From Micromonospora sp. NBC_01699 (GTDB lineage Bacteria > Actinomycetota > Actinomycetes > Mycobacteriales > Micromonosporaceae), in the NCBI RefSeq assembly GCF_036250065.1, contig NZ_CP109199.1:3100001-3164000 (forward strand): a stretch of DNA of 64,000 nucleotides. Direction: 5' to 3'. The notes under the pieces were generated by a model. That model saw only the letters and a program-made list of their open reading frames with translations. It searched no databases and had not been told where the DNA came from. Within the stretch, counting starts at the first letter, position 1; each line of letters begins with the position of its first letter. This document shows, piece by piece, positions 1-7,962 of the stretch. The position numbers and the translations under genes were made by a program.

Positions 1-85
1 GCCGCCGGTGGACGTGCGGCGGCCGGGGGTGAAGGCCCGGCGGGCGGCCCGGCACAATAGCGGGCAGTCGGCGTGGGGAGGGCGT

Positions 86-742
86 GTGCGCATCCTGTTG
101 GTCGAGGACGACAGCCGGGTCGCGGCGGCGATGGCCTCCGCCCTGACCCGCCGCGGGTTCGACATCGAACAGGCGGCCACCGCGGCGGCGGCGCTGGCGG
201 CGGCCCCGTGCGACCTCGTCCTGCTCGACCTCACCCTGCCCGACGGCGACGGGGTGGAGGTGTGCCGGACGCTGCGCCAGCGCAGCCCACAGCTCGGGAT
301 CATCGCGGTCACCGCCCGGGGCGAGGAACGCGACCGGGTGCTCGGGCTGCGCGTCGGCGCCGACGACTACGTGGTCAAGCCGTTCTCGATGGCGGAACTG
401 CACGCCCGGATCGAGGCGGTACTGCGCCGGGGCGCCTACGCGGCGGCACCGCGTACGGTGATCGAGGCCGGCCGGATCCGGATCGACGTCACCGCCCGGT
501 CGGCCGAGATCGACGGGGTCGCGGTGGCGCTCACCCGCAAGGAGTTCGACATTCTGATGTCGCTGGCCCGCCAACCCGGACTGGTGGTGCCGCGCGACCG
601 GATCCTGCTCGACGTCTGGCAGACCACCTGGACCGGTCGGCACACGGTGGAGGTGCACGTCGGCTCGCTGCGCGCCAAGCTCGGCGACCCCGGCCTGGTG
701 GAGACCGTCCGGGGCGTGGGCTACCGGCTCCGGGTCGAGTAA
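86..742 (+). CDS. OmpR/PhoB-type response regulator
   Basis: DNA-binding response regulator of a two-component system. A receiver domain fills about residues 1-115: the acidic pair is in VEDD, the phospho-acceptor Asp48 in LLDLTLPDG, and the conserved Lys98 in VVKPFS. A winged-helix effector domain follows (LTRKEFDILMSLA, then HTVEVHVGSLRAKLG and VETVRGVGYRL). The frame stays open upstream to position 8, but the GTG at 86 starts exactly at the family N-terminus (VRILLVEDD) and follows a GGGGAGGG Shine-Dalgarno. A histidine kinase gene begins 12 bases after the stop, so the two are one operon. The target genes are unknown; the nearby convergent TAXI protein is a possible partner (inference). 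Confidence 0.95.
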   Translation: MRILLVEDDSRVAAAMASALTRRGFDIEQAATAAAALAAAPCDLVLLDLTLPDGDGVEVCRTLRQRSPQLGIIAVTARGEERDRVLGLRVGADDYVVKPFSMAELHARIEAVLRRGAYAAAPRTVIEAGRIRIDVTARSAEIDGVAVALTRKEFDILMSLARQPGLVVPRDRILLDVWQTTWTGRHTVEVHVGSLRAKLGDPGLVETVRGVGYRLRVE

Positions 743-754
743 CCGGGAGCTGAC

Positions 755-2137
755 GTGCGTCGCCGTCTGGTCTTCAGCTATCTGCTGTTGATGGTCCTGG
801 TGCTGGTCGCGCTGGAGATCCCGCTCGCCTTCACCCTGGCCACCGCCGAGACGGACCGGGTCCGGGCCGACCGGCTCGCCGACGCGACCCGGTTCTCGTC
901 CCTGTCCGGGCCGGCCCTGCGCGGTGGCGCGACCGGCGGGGTCAGTGCCGAACTGGACCGCTACGCGGAGCTGTACGGCCTGCACGCGGCCCTGGTCGAC
1001 CGGGACCGTACGGTCGTCATCCGCACCCCGCGCTACCGGCCCGACGCGGAACTGGTGGAGTCCGCCACCCGGGCGTCGCTGGCCGGACAGCAGTCCGCCG
1101 AGCCGGGACTGGTCTGGCCCTGGGGGGACGAGCCGCTGGTCGTCTCGGTGCCGGTGAGCGAGAGCGGCGAGGTGCTCGGCACGGTGATCATCTCGTCGCC
1201 GACGTCCCGGATCGGCCGCAGCACCCTCACCTGGTGGCTGGCGCTGGCCGTGATCGGGGCGCTCGCCCTGCTCGCCTGCGTCCTCACCGCCTTCCGGCTG
1301 GCCGGCTGGGTGTTGCGGCCGATCACCGTACTCGACGCGGTGACCCACGAGATCGCCGCCGGGGACCGGGCCGCCCGCGCGCCGCACCGGGTCGGGCCAC
1401 CGGAGCTGCGCCGGCTGGCGGCCAGCTTCAACGACATGGCCGACGCTTTGTCCGACGCGATGGAACGGCAGCGGGCGTTCGTGGCGCACGCCAGTCACCA
1501 GCTGCGCAACCCGCTCACCGCGCTGCGGCTGCGGGTGGAGGAACTCGGGCCGAGCGTGACCGACGAGGTCGGTCGGACCGAGCACGCGCTCGCCCTGGAG
1601 GAGAGCGACCGGTTGGCCCAGGTGCTCGACGGCCTGCTCACCCTGGCTCGCGCGGAGCGGGGCGCGGACAAGATGGTGGTGGTCGACGCGGTGGCGGTCG
1701 CGGTGTCGCGGGTGACGGCGTGGCGGCCGTTGGCCCGCCGCCGGTCCATCGAACTCACCGTCAACACCCCGAGCACCCCGGCGTACGCGAGCGCCGCGCC
1801 GACGGCGTTGGACCAGTCCCTCGACGCGTTGATCGACAACGCGGTGAAGTTCACCGACGACGGCGGCCGGGTCGAGGTGTCGGTGTACAAGCTCGACGGC
1901 GGGGTGGCGATCCACGTCCGGGACAACGGGCGGGGCATGACCTCGGCCCAGCTCAAGCACGCCACCGAACGGTTCTGGCGGGCCGCCGACGCGCAGAACA
2001 TCTCCGGCGCCGGGCTCGGCCTGACCATCGTCGCGGTGCTGGTCGACGTCTCCGGCGGGCGGCTCACCATGCGCCAGGCGATCCCGCGCGGGCTGGACGC
2101 GGCGCTCTGGTTCCGTACCCCCGACGAACCGGCGTAG
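755..2137 (+). CDS. Membrane sensor histidine kinase
   Basis: 460-residue sensor kinase paired with the preceding regulator. An N-terminal membrane segment (about residues 7-28) and a second one (about 158-185) bracket an extracytoplasmic sensor loop of about 130 residues. A HAMP linker follows (about 185-235), then the DHp domain with the phospho-acceptor His248 in HASHQLRNP. The ATPase domain shows the N box (LIDNAVKFTDDGG), DNGRGM and GAGLGLTIV. Start is a GTG behind GGGAG. The gene ends 7 bases before the convergent TAXI gene with no room for a separate terminator. The ligand cannot be read from the sequence. Confidence 0.93.
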   Translation: MRRRLVFSYLLLMVLVLVALEIPLAFTLATAETDRVRADRLADATRFSSLSGPALRGGATGGVSAELDRYAELYGLHAALVDRDRTVVIRTPRYRPDAELVESATRASLAGQQSAEPGLVWPWGDEPLVVSVPVSESGEVLGTVIISSPTSRIGRSTLTWWLALAVIGALALLACVLTAFRLAGWVLRPITVLDAVTHEIAAGDRAARAPHRVGPPELRRLAASFNDMADALSDAMERQRAFVAHASHQLRNPLTALRLRVEELGPSVTDEVGRTEHALALEESDRLAQVLDGLLTLARAERGADKMVVVDAVAVAVSRVTAWRPLARRRSIELTVNTPSTPAYASAAPTALDQSLDALIDNAVKFTDDGGRVEVSVYKLDGGVAIHVRDNGRGMTSAQLKHATERFWRAADAQNISGAGLGLTIVAVLVDVSGGRLTMRQAIPRGLDAALWFRTPDEPA

Positions 2138-2144
2138 CCGGCGG

Positions 2145-3110
2145 TCAGGGTTTGCTGGAGCGGTAGTACTCGGCGGCGCCCGGATGCAGCGGCAGCGGCG
2201 CGGTGGCGATCGCCGACTGGACGCTCATCCGCCCCGCCGCCGGATGCGCCCGCCCCAGCTCGATCCGCCGTTCCATCAGCAGCCGGGTCACCTCCTGCAC
2301 CAGCTGTTTCGGCAGGTTGGCCGAGACGACCAGGTAGTTGGGGTCGGCGACGGTGGTCACCGGTTCCAGGCCGTACACCGAGGTGGGGATGTCCCGGTTG
2401 ACGTAGACCTGGCTGTACTCGCGGCGCAGCGGTTCGGTCCACTCGCCGAGGTCGATGATCCGGGCGGGGGTCCGCCGGACGAACTCGGCCACCGCCTGGA
2501 CCGGCAGCCCGCCGGAGAAGATGAAGCCGTCGATCTCGCCGCTGCCCAGCGCGGCGACGGAGGCGTCCAGGCCCAGCCGTCGGGTGTCCACCGAGCCGGG
2601 TGTCAGGCCGGCGACGTCGAGCAGCCGGCTCGCGGTGATCTCCGTACCGGAACCGGGCGCGCCCACCGAGACGGTGCGCCCGCGCAGGTCCGCCAACCGG
2701 CGGATCGGCCGGTCGGCGCGGACCACCAGGTGCAGCAGGTCGTCGTAGAGCCGGGCCACCCCGAGTACGGCGGGGGAGTCCCCGGCCGTGGCGGGCAGGG
2801 TGTCGGCCTGGGTGAAGCCGAGTTCGGCGCCGCCCCGGGAGACCAGTTCGACGTTCTCCGCCGAGGCCGCGGTGACCACCACGCTCGCCCGTACGCCGGG
2901 GATCTCCCGGTTGATGATCGTCACCAGGGACTGGCCGAAGGCGTGGTAGACGGCGGTCGGGCTGCCGGTGGCGATCCGGATCAGGATCGGCTCCTCGGCC
3001 GGGTCGACGCAGCCGGCGACGAGCACCGTCAGTACGGCGGCGCAGAGTGCGGAAACGGCCCGCCGGGCCGAGCGTGGAAACCCGTCCGGGGGCGGCGGGG
3101 TGAGGGGCAC
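2145..3110 (-). CDS. TAXI-family solute-binding lipoprotein
   Basis: Extracytoplasmic binding protein of the TAXI (TRAP-associated) family, about 321 residues. Visible are a basic N-terminus, a hydrophobic stretch and a lipobox (LVAGC), followed by the TAXI-type segments ATGSPTAVYHAFGQSL, DLRGRTVSVGAPGSGTE and RLLDVAGL. I place the start at the GTG at 3110, which has GGAGAG 8 bases upstream; a GTG at 3161 is also in frame but would leave an unusually long tail before the signal sequence. No DctQ/DctM or fused TRAP permease gene lies nearby. Together with the convergent two-component system this suggests a sensing rather than uptake role (inference). Confidence 0.85.
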   Translation of the reverse strand: MPLTPPPPDGFPRSARRAVSALCAAVLTVLVAGCVDPAEEPILIRIATGSPTAVYHAFGQSLVTIINREIPGVRASVVVTAASAENVELVSRGGAELGFTQADTLPATAGDSPAVLGVARLYDDLLHLVVRADRPIRRLADLRGRTVSVGAPGSGTEITASRLLDVAGLTPGSVDTRRLGLDASVAALGSGEIDGFIFSGGLPVQAVAEFVRRTPARIIDLGEWTEPLRREYSQVYVNRDIPTSVYGLEPVTTVADPNYLVVSANLPKQLVQEVTRLLMERRIELGRAHPAAGRMSVQSAIATAPLPLHPGAAEYYRSSKP

Positions 3111-3204
3111 GGGTCGTACTCTCCGGCGGAAGTAGGGGTCGCCGCGGCAAGTCTGGCCCACCCGGTTCGGTCGTGCATACCGACCGAACGGTCAACCCCC
3201 GGCC

Positions 3205-3888
3205 CTACACCGCGAGGTCGAACTGATCCCCCGAACGCAGCGCACCCAGCAGCCGCTGGGTGTCCGGACCGACGTCCACGCTGATCAGGAAGCAACCGGA
3301 GCGGCGGCGCAGGGCGGCGCGGGCGTCGAGCAGTTGCGCGCCCCGGATCAGCATCGCGGCCAGGTCGTGGTCGGTCACCCGTACGCCGAGGATGTTCTTG
3401 TGCAGGTGGCGCCCGGCGGCGGTGAGCACCGAGCGCCAGACGGCCCCGGCCAGCCGGGGGCGCCACAGTTGGCGGGCGCTCGACCCGCCGCTGGCGGCCG
3501 GGTCGAGGATCGCGGCCCGGCCCTGGCTCCAGGCGGCCGTCATCAGCGCCCCGTAGCCGTCCTGTGCGCCGTGCGGCAGGTAGAGCCGGTGCAGTTGGTA
3601 GCGCCGCCGCAGCCCGGCGACGGTCGCCTCGCGGGTGACCGGCAGGTTCAGCCGGCCGAGCAGGTACGCCATCCGGTGCGCGGCGAGTTGCTGGTTGAAC
3701 TCCGCCACCAGCATCCCGTGTACGCCGTGCGGGCCCGCCGGGCGGGCATCCGGGGCGGCACCGACGGGGGTGCACCGGACCAGTGCCGCGACCTCAAGCG
3801 CCTCGACCAGCTCCGGCCAGTCCAGCCAGGGCAGGTTGGTGTTCTCGCGGCTCGCGGTTGTCGTTCTGAGCTGGGTTATCGTCGCCAT
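3205..3888 (-). CDS. Hypothetical protein
   Basis: Protein of 227 residues that I do not recognise. It has no signal peptide or membrane segment. It starts MATITQLRTTT, is rich in Arg, Ala and Leu, and looks predominantly helical (for example EFNQQLAAHRMAYLLGRLNL). The start at 3888 has GGGGAG 7 bases upstream; the frame stays open to 3924. The gene ends 94 bases before the TAXI start on the same strand. Function unknown. Confidence 0.7.
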   Translation of the reverse strand: MATITQLRTTTASRENTNLPWLDWPELVEALEVAALVRCTPVGAAPDARPAGPHGVHGMLVAEFNQQLAAHRMAYLLGRLNLPVTREATVAGLRRRYQLHRLYLPHGAQDGYGALMTAAWSQGRAAILDPAASGGSSARQLWRPRLAGAVWRSVLTAAGRHLHKNILGVRVTDHDLAAMLIRGAQLLDARAALRRRSGCFLISVDVGPDTQRLLGALRSGDQFDLAV

Positions 3889-4092
3889 CGACTCGCTCCC
3901 CGCAGGATCCGGCACGGTTTTCACCAGCCTGGATCGGGCGGGTCACCACAGGAAGGCCCACGGCGGGAGTCTTGAGCGAATCTTGCGCGTCCGGGCGGCG
4001 CCGCCGGTCGGTGTCGCCCCGGCCGGCGGGGCCGGTGCCGTTTCCGGCCGCGTTCCCCGCCGCTCCGGGTGCGATTCAATCAGCCCGGCAAG
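3889..4092. other. Intergenic region between the hypothetical gene and lsr2
   Basis: About 200 bases without a supported gene. It holds the leader of the hypothetical gene and the downstream flank of lsr2. I see no clear terminator hairpin or promoter in it; the only structured element is the 19-base tandem duplication at its right edge. Confidence 0.5.
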
Positions 4093-4130
4093 GGCTCAAT
4101 GATTCTGGTACGGCTCAATGATTCTGGTAC
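4093..4130. repeat. 19-bp perfect tandem duplication across the lsr2 stop codon
   Basis: GGCTCAATGATTCTGGTAC occurs twice with no spacer (4093-4111 and 4112-4130). On the minus strand each copy reads Tyr-Gln-Asn-His-stop, so the second copy is the real end of Lsr2 and the first is a duplicated, untranslated copy of the last codons. Confidence 0.95.
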
Positions 4131-4459
4131 GCCCGCACCACCTCGGCCGGTATCCGGCCCCGTTCGGAAACGTCGTATCCGCTCTTGACCGCCCATTCGC
4201 GGATGGCCCTGTTCTGGTCCCGGTCGGTCCGGGTCGTGCCTCTCGCACCGCGCCGGGCGGCACCGCGACCCTCGACACTGCTGCGACCCATTCGGCTGCC
4301 CGCGGCGATGAAGCCGTCCAGGGCCTTACGCAGCTTGCCCGCGTTCTTCTCGGACAGGTCAATGGTGTAGTTCACCCCGTCCAGACCGAACTCCACCGTG
4401 CGGTCGGCCTTGCCACCGTCCAGGTCGTCGGTGAGTAGGGTGATTGTTTGCTTGGCCAT
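4115..4459 (-). CDS. lsr2: Nucleoid-associated silencer Lsr2
   Basis: 114-residue Lsr2 protein, an H-NS-like xenogeneic silencer that binds and bridges AT-rich DNA. The N-terminal dimerisation domain is clear (TITLLTDDLDGGKADRTVEF, then DGVNYTIDLSEKNA). The C-terminal DNA-binding domain has the AT-hook-like RGR inside ERGRIPAEVVRAY. A basic linker (GRGAARRGARG) joins them. The start is the ATG at 4459. The upstream 100 bases are clearly more AT-rich than their surroundings, which fits autoregulated lsr2 promoters (inference). Its stop codon lies in a 19-base tandem duplication. Confidence 0.95.
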   Translation of the reverse strand: MAKQTITLLTDDLDGGKADRTVEFGLDGVNYTIDLSEKNAGKLRKALDGFIAAGSRMGRSSVEGRGAARRGARGTTRTDRDQNRAIREWAVKSGYDVSERGRIPAEVVRAYQNH

Positions 4460-4802
4460 CTCGGCGCCCCCAAGGGCAATTGATAGGTACGTTCATTGTG
4501 ACCCACAGAGTTTCGCTCATCGTCGAACACTTTGCAACGTATTCGCCATTAATGTCGTCGCGTCGGCGCATTTCCGCTCGGCCGGGACGAAGCCGGCCGC
4601 CGGTGCGGAACCGAGAGAATCGGGCCGGAAGGCGGCGTGCCAGGATGGGCGGATGATCGTCAGTGGCCGACCGGGGCGGTCACGGGACGCCGTCCCGGAT
4701 GCCCGCGTCGGCGGCCGATGGATGGGCGATTCTCAACGACTTTTCGGACATTAACCGAAAAGCGGCCTGTCCAGGATGCCTGCGGTCGGCGTGATGTGGT
4801 AG
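4460..4802. other. AT-rich intergenic region between lsr2 and the siderophore operon
   Basis: No supported gene. The left part, next to lsr2, is AT-rich for this genome and should hold the lsr2 promoter. At 4740-4762 there is an 8-base-pair hairpin (CTTTTCGG, loop ACATTAA, CCGAAAAG), which could be a terminator or insulator before the siderophore promoter. Confidence 0.5.
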
Positions 4803-4821
4803 TTAGGTGAGGCTAACCTTG
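4803..4821 (+). promoter_or_regulatory. Iron box (DmdR/IdeR-type operator)
   Basis: TTAGGTGAGGCTAACCTTG matches the actinobacterial iron-box consensus TTAGGTTAGGCTAACCTAA at 16 of 19 positions. It lies 80 bases before the decarboxylase start and directly before a GGAGG Shine-Dalgarno. By analogy with desferrioxamine operons it should bind an Fe2+-loaded DmdR/IdeR repressor and turn on the operon when iron is low. Confidence 0.85.
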
Positions 4822-4829
4822 GAGGCTTC

Positions 4830-4904
4830 GTGGTCGTCTCGCAACTCCCGTCATCCAGCCGTCCCGGGCCCCGGGTGACGAGCCGTCCCGGATCCCGCCG
4901 ATGA
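4830..4904 (+). CDS. Possible 24-codon leader peptide of the siderophore operon
   Basis: A GTG at 4830 sits 4 bases after GGAGG (4821-4825), the best Shine-Dalgarno of this region. It opens a 24-codon frame, rich in Ser, Arg and Pro, whose TGA (4902-4904) overlaps the decarboxylase ATG (4901) as ATGA. The decarboxylase ATG itself has only a weak GGA. Translation may therefore enter through this small frame and re-initiate. No homology supports it; it could be chance. Confidence 0.35.
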   Translation: MVVSQLPSSSRPGPRVTSRPGSRR

Positions 4905-6547
4905 CCGACGAGCCGGACACCCCGGCCGATCCGCTGGACACCGCACTGGCCGGTGGTGTCGACGGCCCGTCCGCGCTGGACACCGCACTGGCCGGCGGTG
5001 TCGACGGCCCGTCCGCGCTGGGCCCCCTGGTCGAGGTGGCGCTCGCCGCGCTCCGGGACGGCGCGCTCATGCGCGGCGGACCACTGCCCGCCGGAGCACC
5101 GACGCGGACGGCCCGAGCCATCGCCGCAGCGACCGGCGGGCAACTTTTGCCCGACCGGGGCACCGGTGCGCCGGCCGCGCTCGCCGCGCTCGCCACCGAA
5201 CTCGCCGCCGGCACCGCCGACCCGGCCGACCCGCACTGCGCCGGACACCTGCACTGCCCACCGCTGGCGGTCGCGGTGGCCGCCGAACTGGTCGCCGCCG
5301 CACTGAACCCGTCGCTCGACTCCTGGGACCAGGGACCGTCCGCGACCGCACTCGAACCACTGGTCATCGCCACCCTGTCCGAACTGGTGGGATACCCCGC
5401 CGCCGACGGTACGGCCGGCGTCGTCACCACCGGCGGCACCGAGTCCAACCTGATGGGACTGCTGCTCGCCCGGGACGCCGCCGTACTCAGGGCGACCGGC
5501 TCGACCGCCGGCACCGTCGGCCTCGGCGCGGTCGGCTCCCGGTTGCGTTACTTTTGCAGCGAGATCGCCCACTTCTCCATCCGGCGCAACGCCGCCCTGC
5601 TCGGGCTCGGCGAGGAGGCCGTGGTCCCGGTGCCGGTCGACCGGGCGTACCGGATGGACCCGGCGGCGCTGGCCGACCGGCTGGCCGCCATCGTCCGCGC
5701 CGGCGGTCTACCGGCGGCCGTGGTGGCGACCGCCGGCAGCACCGACTTCGGCAGCATCGACCCGCTACCGGCGATCGCCGAAACCGCCGCCCGGTACCGG
5801 ACCTGGCTGCACGTCGACGCCGCGTACGGTGGCGCGGCGCTGTTCTCCGACCGGCTCGCCGGCCTCCTCGACGGCCTGCACCGGGCCGACTCGATCGCAC
5901 TCGACCTGCACAAACTCGGTTGGCAACCGGTCGCCGCCGGGGCGTTCCTGACCGCCGACCCCGCCGCGCTGGCACCGCTGGCCCAGCGGGTGGCCTACCT
6001 CAACCCGGCCGACGACGAGACGGCCGGCTACCCGAGCCTGCTCGGACACTCGCTGCGCACCACCCGGCGGCTGGACGCGTTCAAGCTCGCGGTCACCTTC
6101 AGGGCGCTCGGACGGCAGGGAATGGGCGCCCTGGTCGACGCATGTCACGACCTGGCCCGGTACGCGGCCGCCCGGATCGCCGCCGACCCGGACCTGGAGT
6201 TGGCCGCCGACCCGGTGCTCACCACCGTCGTGTTCCGCTACCGCGCGGGCGTACGCAGCAGCCGGGTCAACGCCGCACTGCGCCGACGCCTGCTCGTCGA
6301 CGGTTCGGCGGTGGTCGGCCGCACCGACGTCGCCGACGCGGTCTGGCTCAAACTCACCCTGCTCAACCCCCATGCCACCACCGCCGACGTGGACGCGTTG
6401 CTGGACCTGGTGATCCGGGCCGGTGCCGCCGAGCGGCGCTCCGCCGCGCAGCAGCAGACTGGTGCACGGCGAGCCGGTACGGCAGCACCGGACGCCGTCG
6501 CCCCGAGGGCGAGCACCAGCGACATCCCGGAGGAAGCCAACCGATGA
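4901..6547 (+). CDS. PLP-dependent decarboxylase of siderophore synthesis (DesA-like)
   Basis: 548-residue fold-type I group II decarboxylase. In siderophore operons this family makes the diamine backbone (cadaverine from lysine in DesA, diaminopropane in DABA decarboxylases). Seen: TTGGTESNL, HVDAAYGGAALF, and the PLP lysine Lys338 in DLHKLGWQP. The protein has an N-terminal extension with a duplicated 14-residue unit (residues about 12-39) and a low-complexity C-terminal tail of about 40 residues rich in Ala, Arg and Gln. It is first in an iron-box-controlled operon, and its stop overlaps the hydroxylase start (ATGA). The substrate cannot be decided from motifs; lysine or ornithine are likely. 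Confidence 0.9.
   Translation: MTDEPDTPADPLDTALAGGVDGPSALDTALAGGVDGPSALGPLVEVALAALRDGALMRGGPLPAGAPTRTARAIAAATGGQLLPDRGTGAPAALAALATELAAGTADPADPHCAGHLHCPPLAVAVAAELVAAALNPSLDSWDQGPSATALEPLVIATLSELVGYPAADGTAGVVTTGGTESNLMGLLLARDAAVLRATGSTAGTVGLGAVGSRLRYFCSEIAHFSIRRNAALLGLGEEAVVPVPVDRAYRMDPAALADRLAAIVRAGGLPAAVVATAGSTDFGSIDPLPAIAETAARYRTWLHVDAAYGGAALFSDRLAGLLDGLHRADSIALDLHKLGWQPVAAGAFLTADPAALAPLAQRVAYLNPADDETAGYPSLLGHSLRTTRRLDAFKLAVTFRALGRQGMGALVDACHDLARYAAARIAADPDLELAADPVLTTVVFRYRAGVRSSRVNAALRRRLLVDGSAVVGRTDVADAVWLKLTLLNPHATTADVDALLDLVIRAGAAERRSAAQQQTGARRAGTAAPDAVAPRASTSDIPEEANR
4934..5017 (+). repeat. In-frame 42-bp tandem repeat in the decarboxylase
   Basis: Two adjacent 42-base units (4934-4975, 4976-5017) differ at one synonymous base (GGT/GGC). 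Each encodes 14 residues, LDTALAGGVDGPSA. The near identity points to a recent duplication in the non-catalytic N-terminal extension. Confidence 0.95.
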
Positions 6548-7911
6548 GCACCGACGCCGTACCGACCGTTCCCGACACCGATCCGGTCGACACCGGGTAC
6601 GACCTGGTCGGCATCGGCCTGGGGCCGTTCAACCTGGGACTCGCCGCGTTGGCCGAACCGATCGCCGGCCTGCGTACGCTCTTCGTCGACGCCCGCCCCG
6701 ACTTCGCCTGGCACCCCGGCCTGCTGCTGGAGGACGCCCAGTTGCAGGTGCCGTTCCTCGCCGACCTGGTCTCCCTGGTCGACCCGACCAGCAGGTGGTC
6801 GTTCCTGTCCTACCTGCGCGAACACGACCGGCTCTTCCCGTTCTACTTCGCCGAGCGGTTCCACGTGCCGCGCCGCGAGTACGACCACTACTGCCGCTGG
6901 GTCGCCGAGTCACTGCCCTCCTGCCGGTTCGGGGCGCGGGTGGACGGGCTGAGCTGGTCCGACCAGACCCGCCGGTTCCTGATCGAACTGACCGATCCGG
7001 ACACCGGTGTCACCAGCCGGGTCACCGCTCGGCACGTGGTGCTCGGGGTCGGCACCGAGGCGGTCGTCCCCGAATCCCTGGCCCACCTGGTCGGCGAGCA
7101 CATCTTCCACGCCGAGCACTACCTCGACCGGCTGCCCGACCTGGCCGGTGCCCGCGATGTCACCGTGGTCGGATCCGGCCAGTCCGGCGCCGAGGTCTTC
7201 CTCGACCTGCTGCGCCGGGCGCCCGAACACGGCTGGCGGCTGCGCTGGCTCACCCGGTCGCCGGGCTTCGCCCCGATGGAGTACTCCAAGCTCGGGCTGG
7301 AGCACTTCACCCCGGACTACACGGCGTACTTCCGGGACCTGCCGGAGCCCACCCGGGACCGGCTGGTGCCCGAGCAGTGGCAGCTCTACAAGGCGATCAG
7401 CGCCGAGACCATCGACGAGATCCACACCCTGCTGTACGAGCGGTCCGTCGGCGGCAACCGGCCCGAGGTGGGCCTGACCGCGAACGTGGCGGTGGAGTCC
7501 GCCCACGCCACCGCCGACGGCTACCTGCTCTCCTGCCGGGAGACCCGCCAGGAACGCCTCTTCACCGTGCGTACGGACCGGGTGGTGCTGGCCACCGGCT
7601 ACCGGGCCCGGCGGCCGGCGCTGCTCGAACCCCTGGCCGACCTGGTCCGCTGGGACGGGCAGGGGCGCTACCGGGTGGACGCCGACTACCGGGTGGCGCT
7701 TGCCCCGGCGGTCAGCGGTTCCCTCTTCGTGCAGAACGCCGAACTGCACACCCACGGGATCGGCACCCCCGACCTGGGGCTCGGTGCCTGGCGCAGCGCC
7801 ACCATCCTGAACGCCGTCACCGGGGGCAAGGCGTACCGGCTGCCGGAACGGACCGCGTACACCGGATTCGGCGTACCCGAGGACGCGGTCGGCCGGGACC
7901 TGGCGAACTGA
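6544..7911 (+). CDS. FAD/NADPH diamine N-hydroxylase (DesB/IucD-like)
   Basis: 455-residue flavin N-monooxygenase that hydroxylates a terminal amine (cadaverine or lysine in relatives) to make the hydroxamate precursor. Seen: the FAD-binding GIGLGPFNLGLAAL near the N-terminus, the family segment FAWHPGLLLEDAQLQVPFL, the NADPH-binding VVGSGQSGAEVFLDLL near the middle, and the C-terminal ATGYRARRP. The start overlaps the decarboxylase stop (ATGA), so the two are translationally coupled. A 51-base gap separates it from the first NIS synthetase. Confidence 0.93.
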   Translation: MSTDAVPTVPDTDPVDTGYDLVGIGLGPFNLGLAALAEPIAGLRTLFVDARPDFAWHPGLLLEDAQLQVPFLADLVSLVDPTSRWSFLSYLREHDRLFPFYFAERFHVPRREYDHYCRWVAESLPSCRFGARVDGLSWSDQTRRFLIELTDPDTGVTSRVTARHVVLGVGTEAVVPESLAHLVGEHIFHAEHYLDRLPDLAGARDVTVVGSGQSGAEVFLDLLRRAPEHGWRLRWLTRSPGFAPMEYSKLGLEHFTPDYTAYFRDLPEPTRDRLVPEQWQLYKAISAETIDEIHTLLYERSVGGNRPEVGLTANVAVESAHATADGYLLSCRETRQERLFTVRTDRVVLATGYRARRPALLEPLADLVRWDGQGRYRVDADYRVALAPAVSGSLFVQNAELHTHGIGTPDLGLGAWRSATILNAVTGGKAYRLPERTAYTGFGVPEDAVGRDLAN

Positions 7912-7962
7912 CCCCGTACGCCGGGCCCCGTCCACCCCGATCACCCCGCACGAAGGAGCGCT

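Noticed and set aside
2184-3284. Long open frame on the plus strand opposite the TAXI gene
   Set aside because: Low-complexity Gly/Arg/Asp-rich product with no domain; it is the antisense of a clear gene. High G+C makes such frames common.
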